This document shows positions 51,061-62,409 of a stretch of 64,000 bases of DNA, in pieces. The stretch's first letter is position 1, and the number at the start of each line of letters is the position of its first letter. Under the pieces are notes generated by a model. The model worked only from the letters and a program-made list of their open reading frames with translations. It ran no database searches and was not told the DNA's origin. The position numbers and the translations under genes were made by a program. The DNA is from Macrothele yani (lineage: Eukaryota > Arthropoda > Arachnida > Araneae > Macrothelidae), in contig CM076997.1 in the NCBI GenBank assembly GCA_039090855.1, positions 165,880,709 to 165,944,708 of the forward strand. Direction: 5' to 3'.

Positions 51061-52123
51061 TCACTCCACCTACTGAAGTACTCGATGGTTACATTCTGAC
51101 ATGTCACGTGACCTACTATTTCGCGATTGCGTTGTTGCTTCTAGGCTTACTGCTGATCGGAACAACTGCTAAGATGACATCCTAATAGCGTGCCACGTTA
51201 AGTGTCTCTGCGCAGTGTGGTACGTCTCCGCCTACTCTTTATGCTTATTTATGGCGTTTGTCAGGTCACGTGAATCTTTTTATACGTGTACTGTCCCTGG
51301 TTATGACGTATATGGACAAATGCATCACTCAAAACGGGCCTTCGTATACTTTTCCTCATATACAGTAATCCATAGTTATCTGCGTATTTTTTATCGGCGG
51401 TTTTGGTTATATACTCCTTTGTGAAATAACGCAAAATATAAAAAAGCCTTATTGGAAAACATGGACAATCGATCAAGTCTAACAGTGAGCGAACGCTGGA
51501 AAAATAGCAACATGTCTGACTGTCTTCTTTACGTCCAAAATCCCTCAATGAAATTAAACCATTCACAATGCATGTTGGCGGAATTTGTGGCCAGAAGTTG
51601 TAAAAGATTCCAGAACTCCAAACATAAATGCGACAGTGGACCAAATCGTAACTATTGCGCAAAACGTAGAGTGTGAAAGCTTCGATGTTATTTATACGAC
51701 AGACGAATGTACAAAACTAACGTAGGAAGAGTGGGGGAAAGTACGTGCCGGTCCGCACGAAAGTGAAATGGAAGATAAAAAATAAATGGAAGTTTAGCCG
51801 AATTTTCGTATGGAAACGTTGAATGAAATTTTTTCGTTGCCTAGGCAATTAACTGATTTTCTTTTAGATTTAGACCCTTTTATGGTATAAGGATTGAAAT
51901 TTAAAAGAGGTGTAGGAAGCTTACTTGAGTCTTATAACGAAATTCGCAAGACCTTGAAAAGAAGAAGAAGAAACAAACCTCAAATTACGACTTTCTTTTC
52001 GCCTCCTTAGTCCACGCACGTAGACGAGGTTTAGGCTCGTGCTCCGCTAAGTACCTTCCTAAAACAGACTTTATAATTAAATGTTACCTTCCTATTAATA
52101 AAAACGAACTATACACCAACTCT
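51061..52123. other. Stretch without recognisable gene
   Basis: The open frames at 51,215-51,424, 51,261-51,662 (minus) and 51,452-51,676 show no family resemblance. Confidence 0.45.
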
Positions 52124-52305
52124 ACTCAAAATAGTACAACTGTACTAGTGATCCGAATTTCTTGGCGTAGACTAGAAATCGAAGGCAGTTTGCTGTTTGC
52201 CTTGCTTGAGGAAGCCATCTGATTATAGTGTGACAGCTTGGAAACTTTTATTTCCATTCTACGCCAAAACGTTGGGATCACTAGTACAGTTGCACTATTT
52301 TGAGT
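52124..52305. mobile_element. MITE with ~45-bp terminal inverted repeats (182 bp)
   Basis: Left ACTCAAAATAGTACAACTGT, ACTAGTGATCCGAA, TTGGCGTAGA. Right, in reverse complement, ACTCAAAATAGTGCAACTGT, ACTAGTGATCCCAA, TTGGCGTAGA. No coding capacity. A clean target duplication is not obvious. Confidence 0.82.
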
Positions 52306-53519
52306 GACCTTCATATGTTGATAAATGTCTAAGTACGTGATTTCGTCTTTAATTTATACTATAATTTATAAAATTATACAAACTTTTCTGCTATTTATTG
52401 CAAAACTGGGACAGCTTGCACACACATAATATCTGTTTTGGTATAGACACCTAGTCTTACTACCAGCGGTTTTCTTATCATAGGTATGTTGGCGAAACGT
52501 AAACCACGCGGATAACGGGAGATTAGTGTCTGTATGGACACAATTGCACATGCTTCATAGCAATAATTCATATCAATATTTCACGGTAGATCCATATTTC
52601 AGTATAAAAAAAAGACCTTGTTGGTTTCTTAATCGATGCATATTTTATTTAAACCTTCAGAAAAGAAACACATATCCACCAAGCAAACAGTTAACACGTC
52701 AGTTTCTTTTAATACGTGTTTTCTGGAAGCCCCTTCCGAAAGGATATTTGCTTCTTCCTCTTTTCATGCAACATTTATGTGGCTCCTTTTTATGGCTGTA
52801 TGAAAAGCTGATGCCTTCACAACATACTTCGTCTTCGCCCCGAAAGGAAATGTCAAATGATGCAAAGCAGTTAACCGAGTGAACATTTTTTGGAGCGTAG
52901 ATACAGCGCAAAAACAACCAGAGCAGAATTCTTTTCTCATGTCTACTCTTAACCCAGCTACACTCATAAAATGTTATAGCATGTTTAAAGAAAGTCATAA
53001 GCACAAACATATTTTTTTTCTCTGCTGCAATAGTTTTTGGTCTTAGTTTCGAACCTATAAACGTTACTATCTGACTCATCAAATGAAAAACAAAAACCGT
53101 TTCCTTCTCTCTCACCACAGGAAAGGAAATAACCATAACTTGTTTAGAATTTAAGAACTAAAATTGGAACTCGCGGACTCGTAAAAACACTAAAAGCGCT
53201 GAACGAAGACCAACGACATCATTATTAAGGGTGTAAAGTGCTTCTAATGAGTCCGTCCGATGCAAAAGGATAAATTTTTAATCAAACCTCGTAACTGGTA
53301 CTCAGCAAAAGTTATTCCCTGTTGTGTTGTAAAAGACTCAGTTAAGCTCCTTTCTCTCCTCTGCTCCTCCTCTTCCTCTGGGTTCTGTTGGGTCCATTAG
53401 CTGATGCGCAAAGTCGATTTAAACGAAGTAAATACAAAATTTATAATCGTTAAAAAAAACGCATTAAAACTTTGCACTCGTTTAAACGCGTTTCCGCATT
53501 TTCAAGGAATAGATAATTT
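52306..53519. other. Stretch without recognisable gene
   Basis: Frames at 52,526-52,882 and 52,699-53,136 (minus) overlap on opposite strands and have no family resemblance. A CTCCTCTGCTCCTCCTCTTC pyrimidine stretch lies near 53,358. Confidence 0.45.
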
Positions 53520-53825
53520 GCGAGCTGTCCTGCATGAATCTAAATTGAGCTTTCGGGAAATTTGCATCCAGAGAGATGTTGCATTTCTTTTAATTTATAT
53601 TTGTCCCGATAACCCTTCTCTTTTTATAAATAACATAATTTAAATTCCTGTCCAGCATATTTAACGAATGAATTCACCCCGTTCAATAGATTTGATTCCA
53701 CAGAAGTATTTTTCAATAATTATTTCACGCGGTTTTTTTTACTAGGACATAAATTAGCAATTTGTTTATGCCCAAGGGTAATGATCACACCTTGAGGTGT
53801 AATGGTGTCAGTATAGGAATTGCAA
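53520..53825 (+). repeat. Tandem duplication, copy A (empty mariner site)
   Basis: CTTTCGGGAAATTTGC, TTTATAAATAACATAATTTA, CCTGTCCAGCATATTT, TTGATTCCACAGAAGTATTT and ACACCTTGAGGTGTAATGGT match copy B (54,105-54,224 plus 55,100-55,290) in order. Confidence 0.85.
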
Positions 53826-54224
53826 TTATTTTCACTTCTAATTGGGTGCATTGCTGCGTTTGACACAACAACCACATCCTGAAATACGTAGCTTAAAGCT
53901 GATATTTTTTAAATTGTGCATTATCATTTTTAAAACTTTGTAACACATTTTGCCTGCACAAATGAATCTTAATCTATTATTGACAAACAACTAAAACTAT
54001 TTTTTTTTCATTTGGATGCCTAATAGCTACCACGAACTACACTGTATACTATAAGAAGCTCCTCTTTCCTAACCTAGGGCAACTTGTTCCAATTAAGGCA
54101 GAAAAACAACAGCGTCAAGAATGAATCCGAATTGTGCTTTCGGAAAATTTTCGTCCAATAAGATGTTGAATATCTTTTAATATTTATGTGTTCCTAAAAA
54201 CCTTCACTCTTTATAAACAACATA

Positions 54225-55099
54225 TGAGGGTTGTACCGAAAGTAATGCAAAAGAGGGTATAACGTTTTCATTAACATACAGAGGCCGTTCAAATTGCCCA
54301 TATTAGTAGAGTAGCTCTTTCTCTATACATAGGTACTACTCAACACAATCTCCATCAGAAGCGATGCATTTGCGCCATCGTTGAATCCAACTCTCGAATC
54401 CTCTTTGAAAAGATTAAGGTGTGAACTGTTGTACCCAATTTTTCACAATCACTTTCACCTCGTCCGTGTCATTACATCGGAGGGCGCCAGGTCTAGGCTG
54501 TACAGTGAATGGGGGACCACCGAGCAGCCTAAAGATGGGAAAACCGACCAGTCTGATCGCCTGATTTATTGCAAAAGATGTGTGTGGTCTCTCATGGTCA
54601 TGGTGAATGTGGATCATTTTCAGATTCTTGTTCGATCTTTTCCCTATTCTGGATTCTGTAACTGTCTTGGTTGTATCAATGTACCTCTCGCTGATAACGA
54701 CACGGCCACGTTCCAAAAAATCAAGTAGAATGACACTCCTGTCATCCCAAAAAACAATCACCATGACTTTCTGTGGTAATCGCTGGCTCTTGAATTTCTT
54801 AGGCCTGGGTGAAGAGGTGTGACGGTATTTCATGGATTGATTCTTCGTTTCCGGATTGTAAAAATAGGCCCACGTTTCATCGCCTGTCACCACATCGCAA
54901 AAAGACGTGTCTTCATTGGCTACAAACGCTTCCAGTAGGTCAGACTGGACTTCCACCCTTCTTTCCTTCAAATCTACAATGAAGAAGAAGGGTTACTATA
55001 GAGGAAGAGTTACTCTACCAACGTGTGCACTTTGGACGACCTCTGTAAGTTAATAAAGCAGTTATGCCCACTTTAGCATTACTTCAGGTACAACCCTCG
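54225..55099 (-). mobile_element. Internally deleted mariner transposon with intact termini (875 bp)
   Basis: The left end TGAGGGTTGTACCGAAAGTA and the reverse complement of the right end CGAGGGTTGTACCTGAAGTA match. TA flanks both sides (54,223-54,224 and 55,100-55,101). Shorter than a 1.3-kb mariner because the N-terminal half of the transposase is missing. Confidence 0.92.
54300..54971 (-). pseudogene. Mariner transposase, C-terminal two thirds
   Basis: Open for 185 codons on the minus strand from 54,971. The first catalytic motif is VVTGDETWAYFYNPETKNQ; then HTSSPRPKKFKSQRLPQ, VFWDDRSVILLDFLERGR, and the second Asp within IHHDHERPHTSF. The third region, normally PPYSPDLAPCDF, is scrambled to PFTVQPRPGALRCN, so the last catalytic Asp is lost. 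After a frame change WRKCIASDGDCVE, the mariner C-terminus, lies near 54,360. The helix-turn-helix is deleted. Confidence 0.88.
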
Positions 55100-55501
55100 T
55101 AATTTAAACTCCCATCCAGCACATGTAATAAAGGAATTCATTCTCTTTACCGGTATTGGATTCCACAAAAGTATTGTAATATTTATATATATTCACACAT
55201 TTTTGTAAATTAGGTGGTAATATGGGCAATTGTTTTATGCGTCAGGGTGATGATTATACACCTTGAGGTATAATGGTATCACTAAAAATCATGGGAATAC
55301 TGATAACCTGAGCAACCCCCGCAGTGCGAGTGATCTTCACGGCGAAGAAGACCTCTCCTATCTCTGCAGAAGGATTTTTCAAAATTTTTGCTGAAACTTC
55401 ATGTGAGACTGGTTAAAAATTGCCCTGAATTTTCGACGGTAGATTTGAGTAAGTATTTAAGAGAAAGCATTTTTTTTCTCTTTGCAGGTTCCAAGTAGCA
55501 G

Positions 55502-56140
55502 GTTGCAGTTTGGCAGACAACGAGTTTGAATATCACGCTACAGACCGGTTTGGCGGAAACAGGTGTCGCCGTGGTGGAAGACATTGTGAACGACGGCACA
55601 AAGACGTGGCGTTTGTTAGCGTCTGCTACGAATGAAGAACAGCCGCGGTGTAGTCCAATTTTTGTGGGCTAAACGGAAAACTCCAACGGACATTTACAAA
55701 GAAATGGTCGAAGTGTATGGTGGTGATCACATGGACCGCATCAACATCTCCAGGTGGTTCAGTTTCTTTGCAGAGGGCAGTGACTACCATACCGACTCAC
55801 CACGTTCTGGTCGACCTGTAACCGCGTCATCGCCTGCCACTGTAAAAGGCATTGAACAGGCAATTATGAGTGACCGGCTGATCCATCTACGCGCATTGGC
55901 ACAGAAGTTTAACATTTTGTACGGTATAGTGTACGATATTGTGCACGACAAATAGCAATTTTGCAAGGTCAGTGAGCGATGGGTGCCCAAGAGCTTGACA
56001 GACGACCAGAAGGGACAGCGAAAATTGCGCAGTTGCGCTGGTAAGTGCTGCCGCACCAACGTACAGTCCGGATCTGGCATGACGAATGGATAATTTCTCG
56101 AGTTGTAAAACGCACATATTCTGCCAAAATTGCAACTGAG
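55502..56140 (+). pseudogene. Mariner transposase, N-terminal fragment
   Basis: 107 codons open from 55,632: NSRGVVQFLWAKRKTPTDIY and RINISRWFSFFAEGSDYHTD, then SPRSGRPVTASSPATVKGIE, IMSDRLIHLRALAQKFNI and YGIVYDIVHDK. This is the paired helix-turn-helix DNA-binding half of mariner transposases. After a stop the reading WVPKSLTDDQKGQRK continues briefly (family WVPKxLTxxxKxxR), then ends. No catalytic domain and no termini were seen. It is a different subfamily from the neighbour at 54.2 kb, so it is not its missing half. Confidence 0.8.
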
Positions 56141-56579
56141 TTACTTTCTACGATAACTTTCAGTGTCAAATTCTTTTGAAAATGTTGGTGATGCATCAGT
56201 ATCATTTTTTTCATTAAACAGTCACCTGTCTTCCAGTTTGAAATTTGAAGCACCTTAAGTCAGATTTTTGTGGAAGAGAAGTACTGAAACACCTATATTA
56301 AATGTCTTCCTAACTGTTTTGACTCCTGTATGTGGACAGAAATGATAGACTGTAATTTAAATGCTTCAGATCAATGAAACATTATAACAGCGTGAAAACT
56401 GTTGAATGTGGGTAGATACCGTTTCTATACGCTCAGCTAACTTTAATATGACCCCAACGAGACCGAATTGCGTACTGTGTTCACCGCCCCCCGAAAGTCT
56501 TAAATGCTTTTAAATCTCGAAACGCCTTTCCCTTTCTGGTTGTTTAACTCACGCTGACATGAGTGTAACAGCCCTGTAC

Positions 56580-56635
56580 TGTATATAATGCTGAAGCAAA
56601 GTTTTTCTGAAAACTTCGCTTCAGAATTATATACA
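56580..56635. repeat. Short inverted repeat (27-bp arms)
   Basis: TGTATATAATGCTGAAGCAA continues to AGTTTTT and is mirrored by GAAAACTTCGCTTCAGAATT, ATATACA, with three mismatches and a 2-bp loop. Confidence 0.9.
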
Positions 56636-56740
56636 TTTAATTCAAATAAATGTCCCACTGTTTTTCGCAATTAGATAAATATTGCACTAATAGTTTGATT
56701 CTTTGTTCTAAACCTTAAACCGTATTGTGTGGTCCTATAA

Positions 56741-58112
56741 GTCGTTCAAGTTTATACAACAATTTTTGATAAGTTTAGCTACTCGGTAGTATTATTCCCG
56801 TTAATTGATAGCTTTAGCTACTCGGTAGTATTATTCACGTTAATTGATAGCTTTAGGTACTCGGTAGTATTATTAACGTTAATTGATAGCTTTAGCTACT
56901 CGGTAGTATTATTAACGGTAATTGATAGCTTTAGCTACTCCGGAGTATTATTCATTGCACATTGAGAACTATTTATAATTATTGAACATATAAATTGAAC
57001 ATAGTTTTTTGTTGTTCTTACCTTTCTTCAGCACAGGTCTTTGTTCGAGCTCTATGTTGTTCAACGAACGGGTGTGGGCATCCAAGTGCGCTCGAAGTAT
57101 CACATTGGGAAATTGCTGTCGCTGTCACTTCGGTTAATTAAAATATAATAAAATTGTTGAATTAAGACTATGAAAGATAAATGAACGTTTAAAAGAATTT
57201 GGATGATATAGTAAAAGAAAAGTTCGAGACTTTGAATGAGTTAACGACCTTATTTGAAGGTATTAAGTCTATCAGCTAATAAAAAAGAGGTTAAAAAGGG
57301 AAATGTTCTGGCTAAAAAGCATAAAAGAAAGACTTTAAGTGAATAATTCCTCCCGTGTAGCCGTACCCAAACTAGTTTCGACTGCTGCATTGCAGTCATC
57401 TTCTGTGGTACTCTCTACTTGCGCCGATTGCAACGTTCAATGTTGAACTGTTCCTCAGAGATCCATATCCCACTGGTTCATTCTGCCATGCCACGTCAAG
57501 TGGGATATGAACATCACTGAAGAACAGTTCAACATCGAACGTTACAATCGGCGGAAGTAGAGAGTTCCTCAGAAGATGACTGCAATGCAGCAGTCGAAAC
57601 TAGTTTGGGTACGGCTGCACGGGAGAAATTATTCACTTAAAGTCTTCCTTTTATGCTTTTTAGCCAGAACATCTCCCTTTTAACATCGTGTTTATTAGCT
57701 GATAGATTTAATACCTTCAAATAAGGTCGTTAACTCATTCATAGTCTCGAACTTTTCTTTTACTATATCATACAAATTCTTTTAAACGTTCATTGATCTT
57801 TCATTGTCTTAATTCCAACAATTTTATTATATTTTAATAAACTGAAGTGGCAGCGACAGCAGTTTTCCAATGTGATACTTCGAGCGCACTTGGATGGCCA
57901 CATCCGTTCACTGAATAACATAGAGCGGGCATAACGACCTATGCTGAAGAAAGGTAAAAACAACAAAAAACTATGCTGAATTTGTATGTTGAATAATTAT
58001 AAATAATTCTCAATGTGCAATGAATAATACTCCTGAGTAGGTAAAGCTATCACTTAACATGTGAAACAGTAAATGGCAGTACAACATTAATTGTTGTATA
58101 AACTTGAAGGAC
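56741..58112. mobile_element. Large foldback element (~1.4 kb) with ~530-bp inverted arms
   Basis: The left arm (about 56,940-57,473) and right arm (57,500-58,055) are reverse complements at roughly 93-95% by eye around a 26-bp loop (57,474-57,499). Landmarks found in both arms: AGTGGGATATG, CAGTCGAAACTAGTTTGGGT, TTATGCTTTTTAGCCAGAAC, AATAAGGTCGTTAACTCATT, GATACTTCGAGCGCACTTGG and AACAACAAAAAACTATG. Symmetry continues at the outer edges (GTTCAAGTTTATACAACAAT at 56,744 and its inverse ending near 58,110). An exact 12-bp direct repeat, TTGCACTAATAG, lies at 56,682-56,693 and 58,113-58,124 and may be the target duplication, although the left copy is about 47 bp outside the symmetric part. No ORF of note. 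Resembles foldback-class elements in architecture. Confidence 0.88.
56774..56960. repeat. Five 39-bp tandem repeats at the left end of the foldback
   Basis: ACTCGGTAGTATTATT recurs at 56,781, 56,820, 56,859 and 56,898, with a variant (ACTCCGGAGTATTATTC) at 56,937, an exact 39-bp period. The repeated unit is the terminal segment of the foldback arm. The right arm has only a single copy (near 58,030). Confidence 0.93.
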
Positions 58113-58445
58113 TTGCACTAATAGGGTTTGTTTCAATTTCACTTGCTACTCTTCGTGTTGCAGGATGCTATATTCGCATGAAAGTTAAATGAAGGATCCC
58201 ATATTTTTAAGATTAATATCATTGCTTTAAATGTACAAAATAAAATTCAACTGTCTTCGTTCTCAAACATTAATGAAGACCACAATGATCTGCCACGTTA
58301 ATCACTTTTCCATTATTTAAGAGCAAAGTCTCTTGTGCACACTTCGGAGATCAAAAACGTATTCACAATACGACTAGAAAATGGAGAAAGTGTCACATTT
58401 AATAAAATCAGTGTCACATTTTGATAAATGTGTTTCGAAGTATGG

Positions 58446-58636
58446 CATCATATAAAATAGATTCCGGTTAATAAGGCATCCATTAATCGGGGTGAGCAGT
58501 TGGTTTGGGACAATTCATGAAGAACATCCCAAAATGGCTCTTTGGGATGAGGCATTTCATAACTTGAGCAGCCGCTTAAATGGGCCAAAGTGCTCTTACC
58601 CCGATGTGCCCCAATTACCTAGAATTTACTGTATAT
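58446..58636. mobile_element. Possible pogo/Tigger-like MITE
   Basis: The left end TAGATTCCGGTTAATAAGGC, ATTAATCGGGGTGAGCAG, and the reverse complement of the right end TAAATTCTAGGTAATTGGGG, CACATCGGGGTAAGAGCAC, are related inverted sequences. The ATTCCGGTTAATAAGG style is that of pogo/Tigger termini. The 190-bp body has no ORF. Confidence 0.5.
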
Positions 58637-58639
58637 GCA

Positions 58640-60539
58640 TATTAAATTGCAGTTACATGGGGAAACGCTAATTTTTTGAAAAAAAAATAACTACGGCAGG
58701 GATTTACCCCTGATTTTTAAGGTCTGTTTCTCTAGACTGTGTTGGGAAATAACCACGTGACCACAGAAATTTTTAGATATTTATGCCCTGATTTTGGACC
58801 AATTTTTTCGGGAATTATGCATACCAAATGCCACGTTAGAACTACAAAAACCATTAATGTATTAATTTATAAAATAAGAAAGAACAGCCAGAAAGAAAAC
58901 TAAAAATGCACTAGCCTCTATTTCAAAAATAACGATTCCTGATCCCAGAAGGTAACGCACCCCGATTTTACCATACACAGAATGCCCATTTGTCGTGGGA
59001 TTACGCAAATACACCTCCTTTGTGTATTTCGGAAACATAGTCACTATAATTTATTAACACCAGACAGAAGTTTCCTAGTAAAAGGTTACCTTTTTTCATG
59101 CTCAACAAGAGTTCTTGAGAGAGGGATTACATAATGTTGGGTATTCATAACAGTTTTGACAATTGGAGCGACCTGTAGGTATATTTTTCATCATTCTTGA
59201 TGTGCTGTGTGGTCACGGGGTGGTAAAATCCCCTTACAGTGTCTGTTAAATTCTCAGGAGAATGTCCAGAGCAGAACGACGTAGACCCGCCCACATCGTT
59301 GCGTGACCCCTTGCTTATTTAATAATAGACTCCATTGTTTTCTCACAATATGCTTGCTGTTACGTTTCATTCACATGTGCGACGATCTTAGATGTACATT
59401 TCCATAATTAAAGTTTGCCTCATCCAAATACGTCCATCAGCTTATTTCCGATCCTTCTCTCTTTCCATAAGTCAAATTAACTTTTAACTGCATGATTTGA
59501 CAAAATAATTGCTGTATTAGGATGCATATTGAGGCATATTCATGCAGCCATTAGGGCCTCAAGTCAATCCATAAATCCGCGGATTCTATAGGCCCGCATG
59601 TATTGCCGCATTAAAGGAATTGTTTTTACATGGGATAGGAGGAAACATAATCAAAATATTTTCTCAGTCAGTCAGTCAGTCTGTCCCTCCGGTTGCCTAC
59701 CCATCTGTATATTGTGGAATACCGATATCTGTAGTATAACGTGATCCGGAGGCTTGCTTAGTATCGACAAAAATAATACATGCAAAGTTGAACAGTTTTG
59801 TCCATCAGATTTTGTCAGTTTTTCTTTGCACAAAATACCCTCACTAGAGAGAGCTGATTGGAAGAATTTTTTTTGCCTGTAAGAAACAGCAGACATCAAC
59901 AAATTTTCATTCCCTACAGTATCTGAAAATTCAAAGTTTGTTCATCTCTAATTTATCCGACGAAACAGCAACTGAAATTATGAAAGTAATAGTTACTTAG
60001 AACGAATTAATATCATCCACTTATATGCCTAAACTTGCATTTTTATTTGACAGCAACTAAATTTTTATCTTTCGTAAGTATACTCGCATCTTGTTATATA
60101 GTTCTAATTCAGATTCTCTAAAACAACAAAGGACGTTTATTAGCAAAAGCTTTTAGTATAATAAAAAATAAACTTCTGAAAATTAATAAAGTATAAAAAA
60201 TATACAATAGAAATGAGAACGTATATAATTAAAAAAATTCATTAATCATTCAAACGTTTGGGTATTCTGAAATGTTTTTATCAGAAGGACTTAGATGCAA
60301 GCACATGTGTCCTGAGAGCATATTCCGTAAATCCTGCAGTGAGATCACGATTCAAATGTAAGGGAGAAGAAATGTTATATTTAAACACGTGTCTAGTTCA
60401 CAATAAGCAGCTTTGCAAATACATGTTGAAACAAAAGAAATGTACCTCGAAACTGTTGAATTCCATTTTGAATGAAGTTGTTCGATAACTGTTTCGACTC
60501 TTTTCACTTAACTACTTGAAGGTGTAAGTTTTCTGCGTT
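58640..60539. other. Long stretch without recognisable gene
   Basis: A CAGTCAGTCAGTCAGTCTGT run near 59,667 starts another GTCTGTCC-type dispersed sequence. Otherwise nothing was recognised. The open frames present are short and unrecognised. Confidence 0.45.
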
Positions 60540-60790
60540 AATCTGTAGAAGGTTTCTTGTCCAATTGTACTTTGAAGTCGCAAAATGACACTGAGATATC
60601 CTTATGAATAATTTCAACGGGTATTTTTTCATAGCGTTTCAACAAATTCTTTGCGGAATCGAAATGTTTTACTTCTGCATCTATCGGACTAATAGATGCA
60701 GAAGTATGGTGTACACAGGCGGACGGCCGAAGTGATATCATAAGCATGGTCTTTTTCTTTTTTTTTACAAAAAACGTGATAAAAATACCA
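60540..60790 (+). repeat. Unnamed dispersed repeat, copy C
   Basis: TTCTGCATCTATCGGACTAA, GAAGTATGGTGTACACAGGC, GGACGGCCGAAGTGATATCA, TAAGCATGGTC and a T-run ending TTTACAAAAAACGTG. These match the ends of the copies at 43.6 and 47.5 kb. It also contains a small palindrome (CTTCTGCATCTATCGG / CTAATAGATGCAGAAG) at about 60,671-60,704. Confidence 0.65.
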
Positions 60791-60995
60791 CACCAGTAGC
60801 CCAGTGGTCTCAGCACGTGCTTATGAACGTTCGTCCAAGAAAGATTCTGGTTCGAACACTGGTGAGGCATGGAATTTTGGTTTGCCTTACGGCACTGCCT
60901 CTCTCTCTCTCTCTCTCTCTTCCATGGAACCAGTGGTCCTAAATTAATGACGGGTGACTAGCTCAGAGAGTTGCTCAGGGTGGTCGTTAAAGCTT
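60791..60995 (+). repeat. tRNA-derived SINE, family 1, with CT run
   Basis: Head CCAGTAGCCCAGTGGTCTCA, B box TCTGGTTCGAACACTGGTG, body with (CT)n at 60,899-60,921, GAACCAGTGGTCCTAAATTA, and tail GAGTTGCTCAGGGTGGTCG. Confidence 0.8.
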
Positions 60996-62409
60996 CAGTC
61001 AAATTTAAAAAACAGAAACTATCCTACTTTCTTTCGAGAAATTAGGTTGTTATATTATAAAATCCGATCACTGCAGAAAAGAAAGCCCTAAACTCTGTAA
61101 CGTTCAGTTTAAAATAATTCATCAACATTGTTGCAGGTTTAAAAAACTATTTGATATTCTTTGCAACAAGCACTTCACGATGATTCTCTTGATATGCAGA
61201 TTTTTCATGACTAACGATGTTTCCCATCTTCACTTTAAAACCATGCTAAAATCGTATCATTACGTCCGGTCTACGCACGTAAACCATCACAGTTGTGCAA
61301 GATAATATAATTGGCGTTAAATGATTTCGGGTAATATGGTACTTAATTGATTGATGAAAAATGCCATATTATCCATGAAAATCGCTTTTGTAACTTCTAC
61401 TGGAAAGCAAAATCGGCTGACGGTGCTAGTGGTAGAAGTGCTTTTACCTGGAGTTGGAGTACAAAATGCTTAACAATTATATTTTTTTTTCTTATTTTAG
61501 GCTTCAATATTTTAAACGGGAGCTCCGATACTTCCATTTTTGTCACTTAACATAACGCAATTTCCCTTGTTTCAGCAGGTATTTCAATGTAAATAATTTT
61601 TCATATCTTAATTATACCCAGAAACAATAACGGTTTAATAACTACAAAACCACCCATGCCACGTTTTCTGCTCAAAGCCGTGCGCGCAACCCTTATGGTA
61701 GAGCGGATATGAGAGTTTCTGTCATCGTGAAGAATTTTTCTTTGATGTCATTGTGAAGAAAATAGATCTTATTAAGTGAAAAATAAAATAGAAAGGAACT
61801 GAGAATGCAGATTTTTGCAAGAGAACTCACTGAGGTTTTCCTATTTCTAAAGCACGATTTGTTTTTTAAAAGGAAAAAAGCATAAAAGTCTGAAGAAAAG
61901 CAAACACAAAAGCAAGCAGTGAAAAGGAATCTAAAGCAGAAAAACTACTCATGGGAAATCTCAGGAAGGAATGAAACTTCTTTTTACGCATTTTAGGGTA
62001 GAAGCTGAACAGTTTGCATGAAATTACGCTGTTATAAAATTAAAGCAAGGGATTTATTGCTCTAAAACGGAAACTGGGTCGCTTAATTTCCCACAAAAAA
62101 TAATTGCAAGGACAGCTAGAGATGTAGGTTGCAGGAAAGGCTTGATGAACGAATATCACGTATTCTGTTGTTATACCAGAAGAAATTCAGCGCTTTTGGA
62201 AAAAAAGAAAGGAATATGGGTGATACGATAAGAAAGAGGCACGCTTTAAGGCAGAACTTCTGAAAATACTCATAATCTTCCTACGTACTTAATGAACAAA
62301 TCAGAAAATCTTCACTACTCTGGAATGTCAATTTGTTATAGATAATATTCTAAACCAAATACAAAAGCCTGCATGACGTCAAGTTCATTCAGAGAAATGT
62401 TAATATATA
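60996..62409. other. AT-rich stretch without recognisable gene
   Basis: No gene, RNA or tandem repeat was recognised. Confidence 0.5.

Larger units (their letters stand above)
54105..55290 (+). repeat. Tandem duplication, copy B, split by a mariner
   Basis: CTTTCGGAAAATTTTCG, TTTATAAACAACATA, then the mariner (54,225-55,099), then TAATTTAAACTCCCATCCAG, ATTGGATTCCACAAAAGTAT and ACACCTTGAGGTATAATGGT. Copy A carries the same stretch uninterrupted. Confidence 0.85.

Noticed and set aside
51261..51662. 133-codon minus-strand open frame
   Set aside because: Cys/Tyr-rich composition typical of AT-rich random DNA. It overlaps other frames and no homology was recalled.
52699..53136. 145-codon minus-strand open frame as a gene
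   Set aside because: It overlaps a 118-codon frame on the other strand and shows no motif, signal peptide or codon-bias evidence.
54225..56140. Reading the 54.2-kb and 55.5-kb mariner pieces as two halves of one element
   Set aside because: They lie on opposite strands, the first has both of its own termini, and their helix-turn-helix and catalytic sequences belong to different subfamilies.
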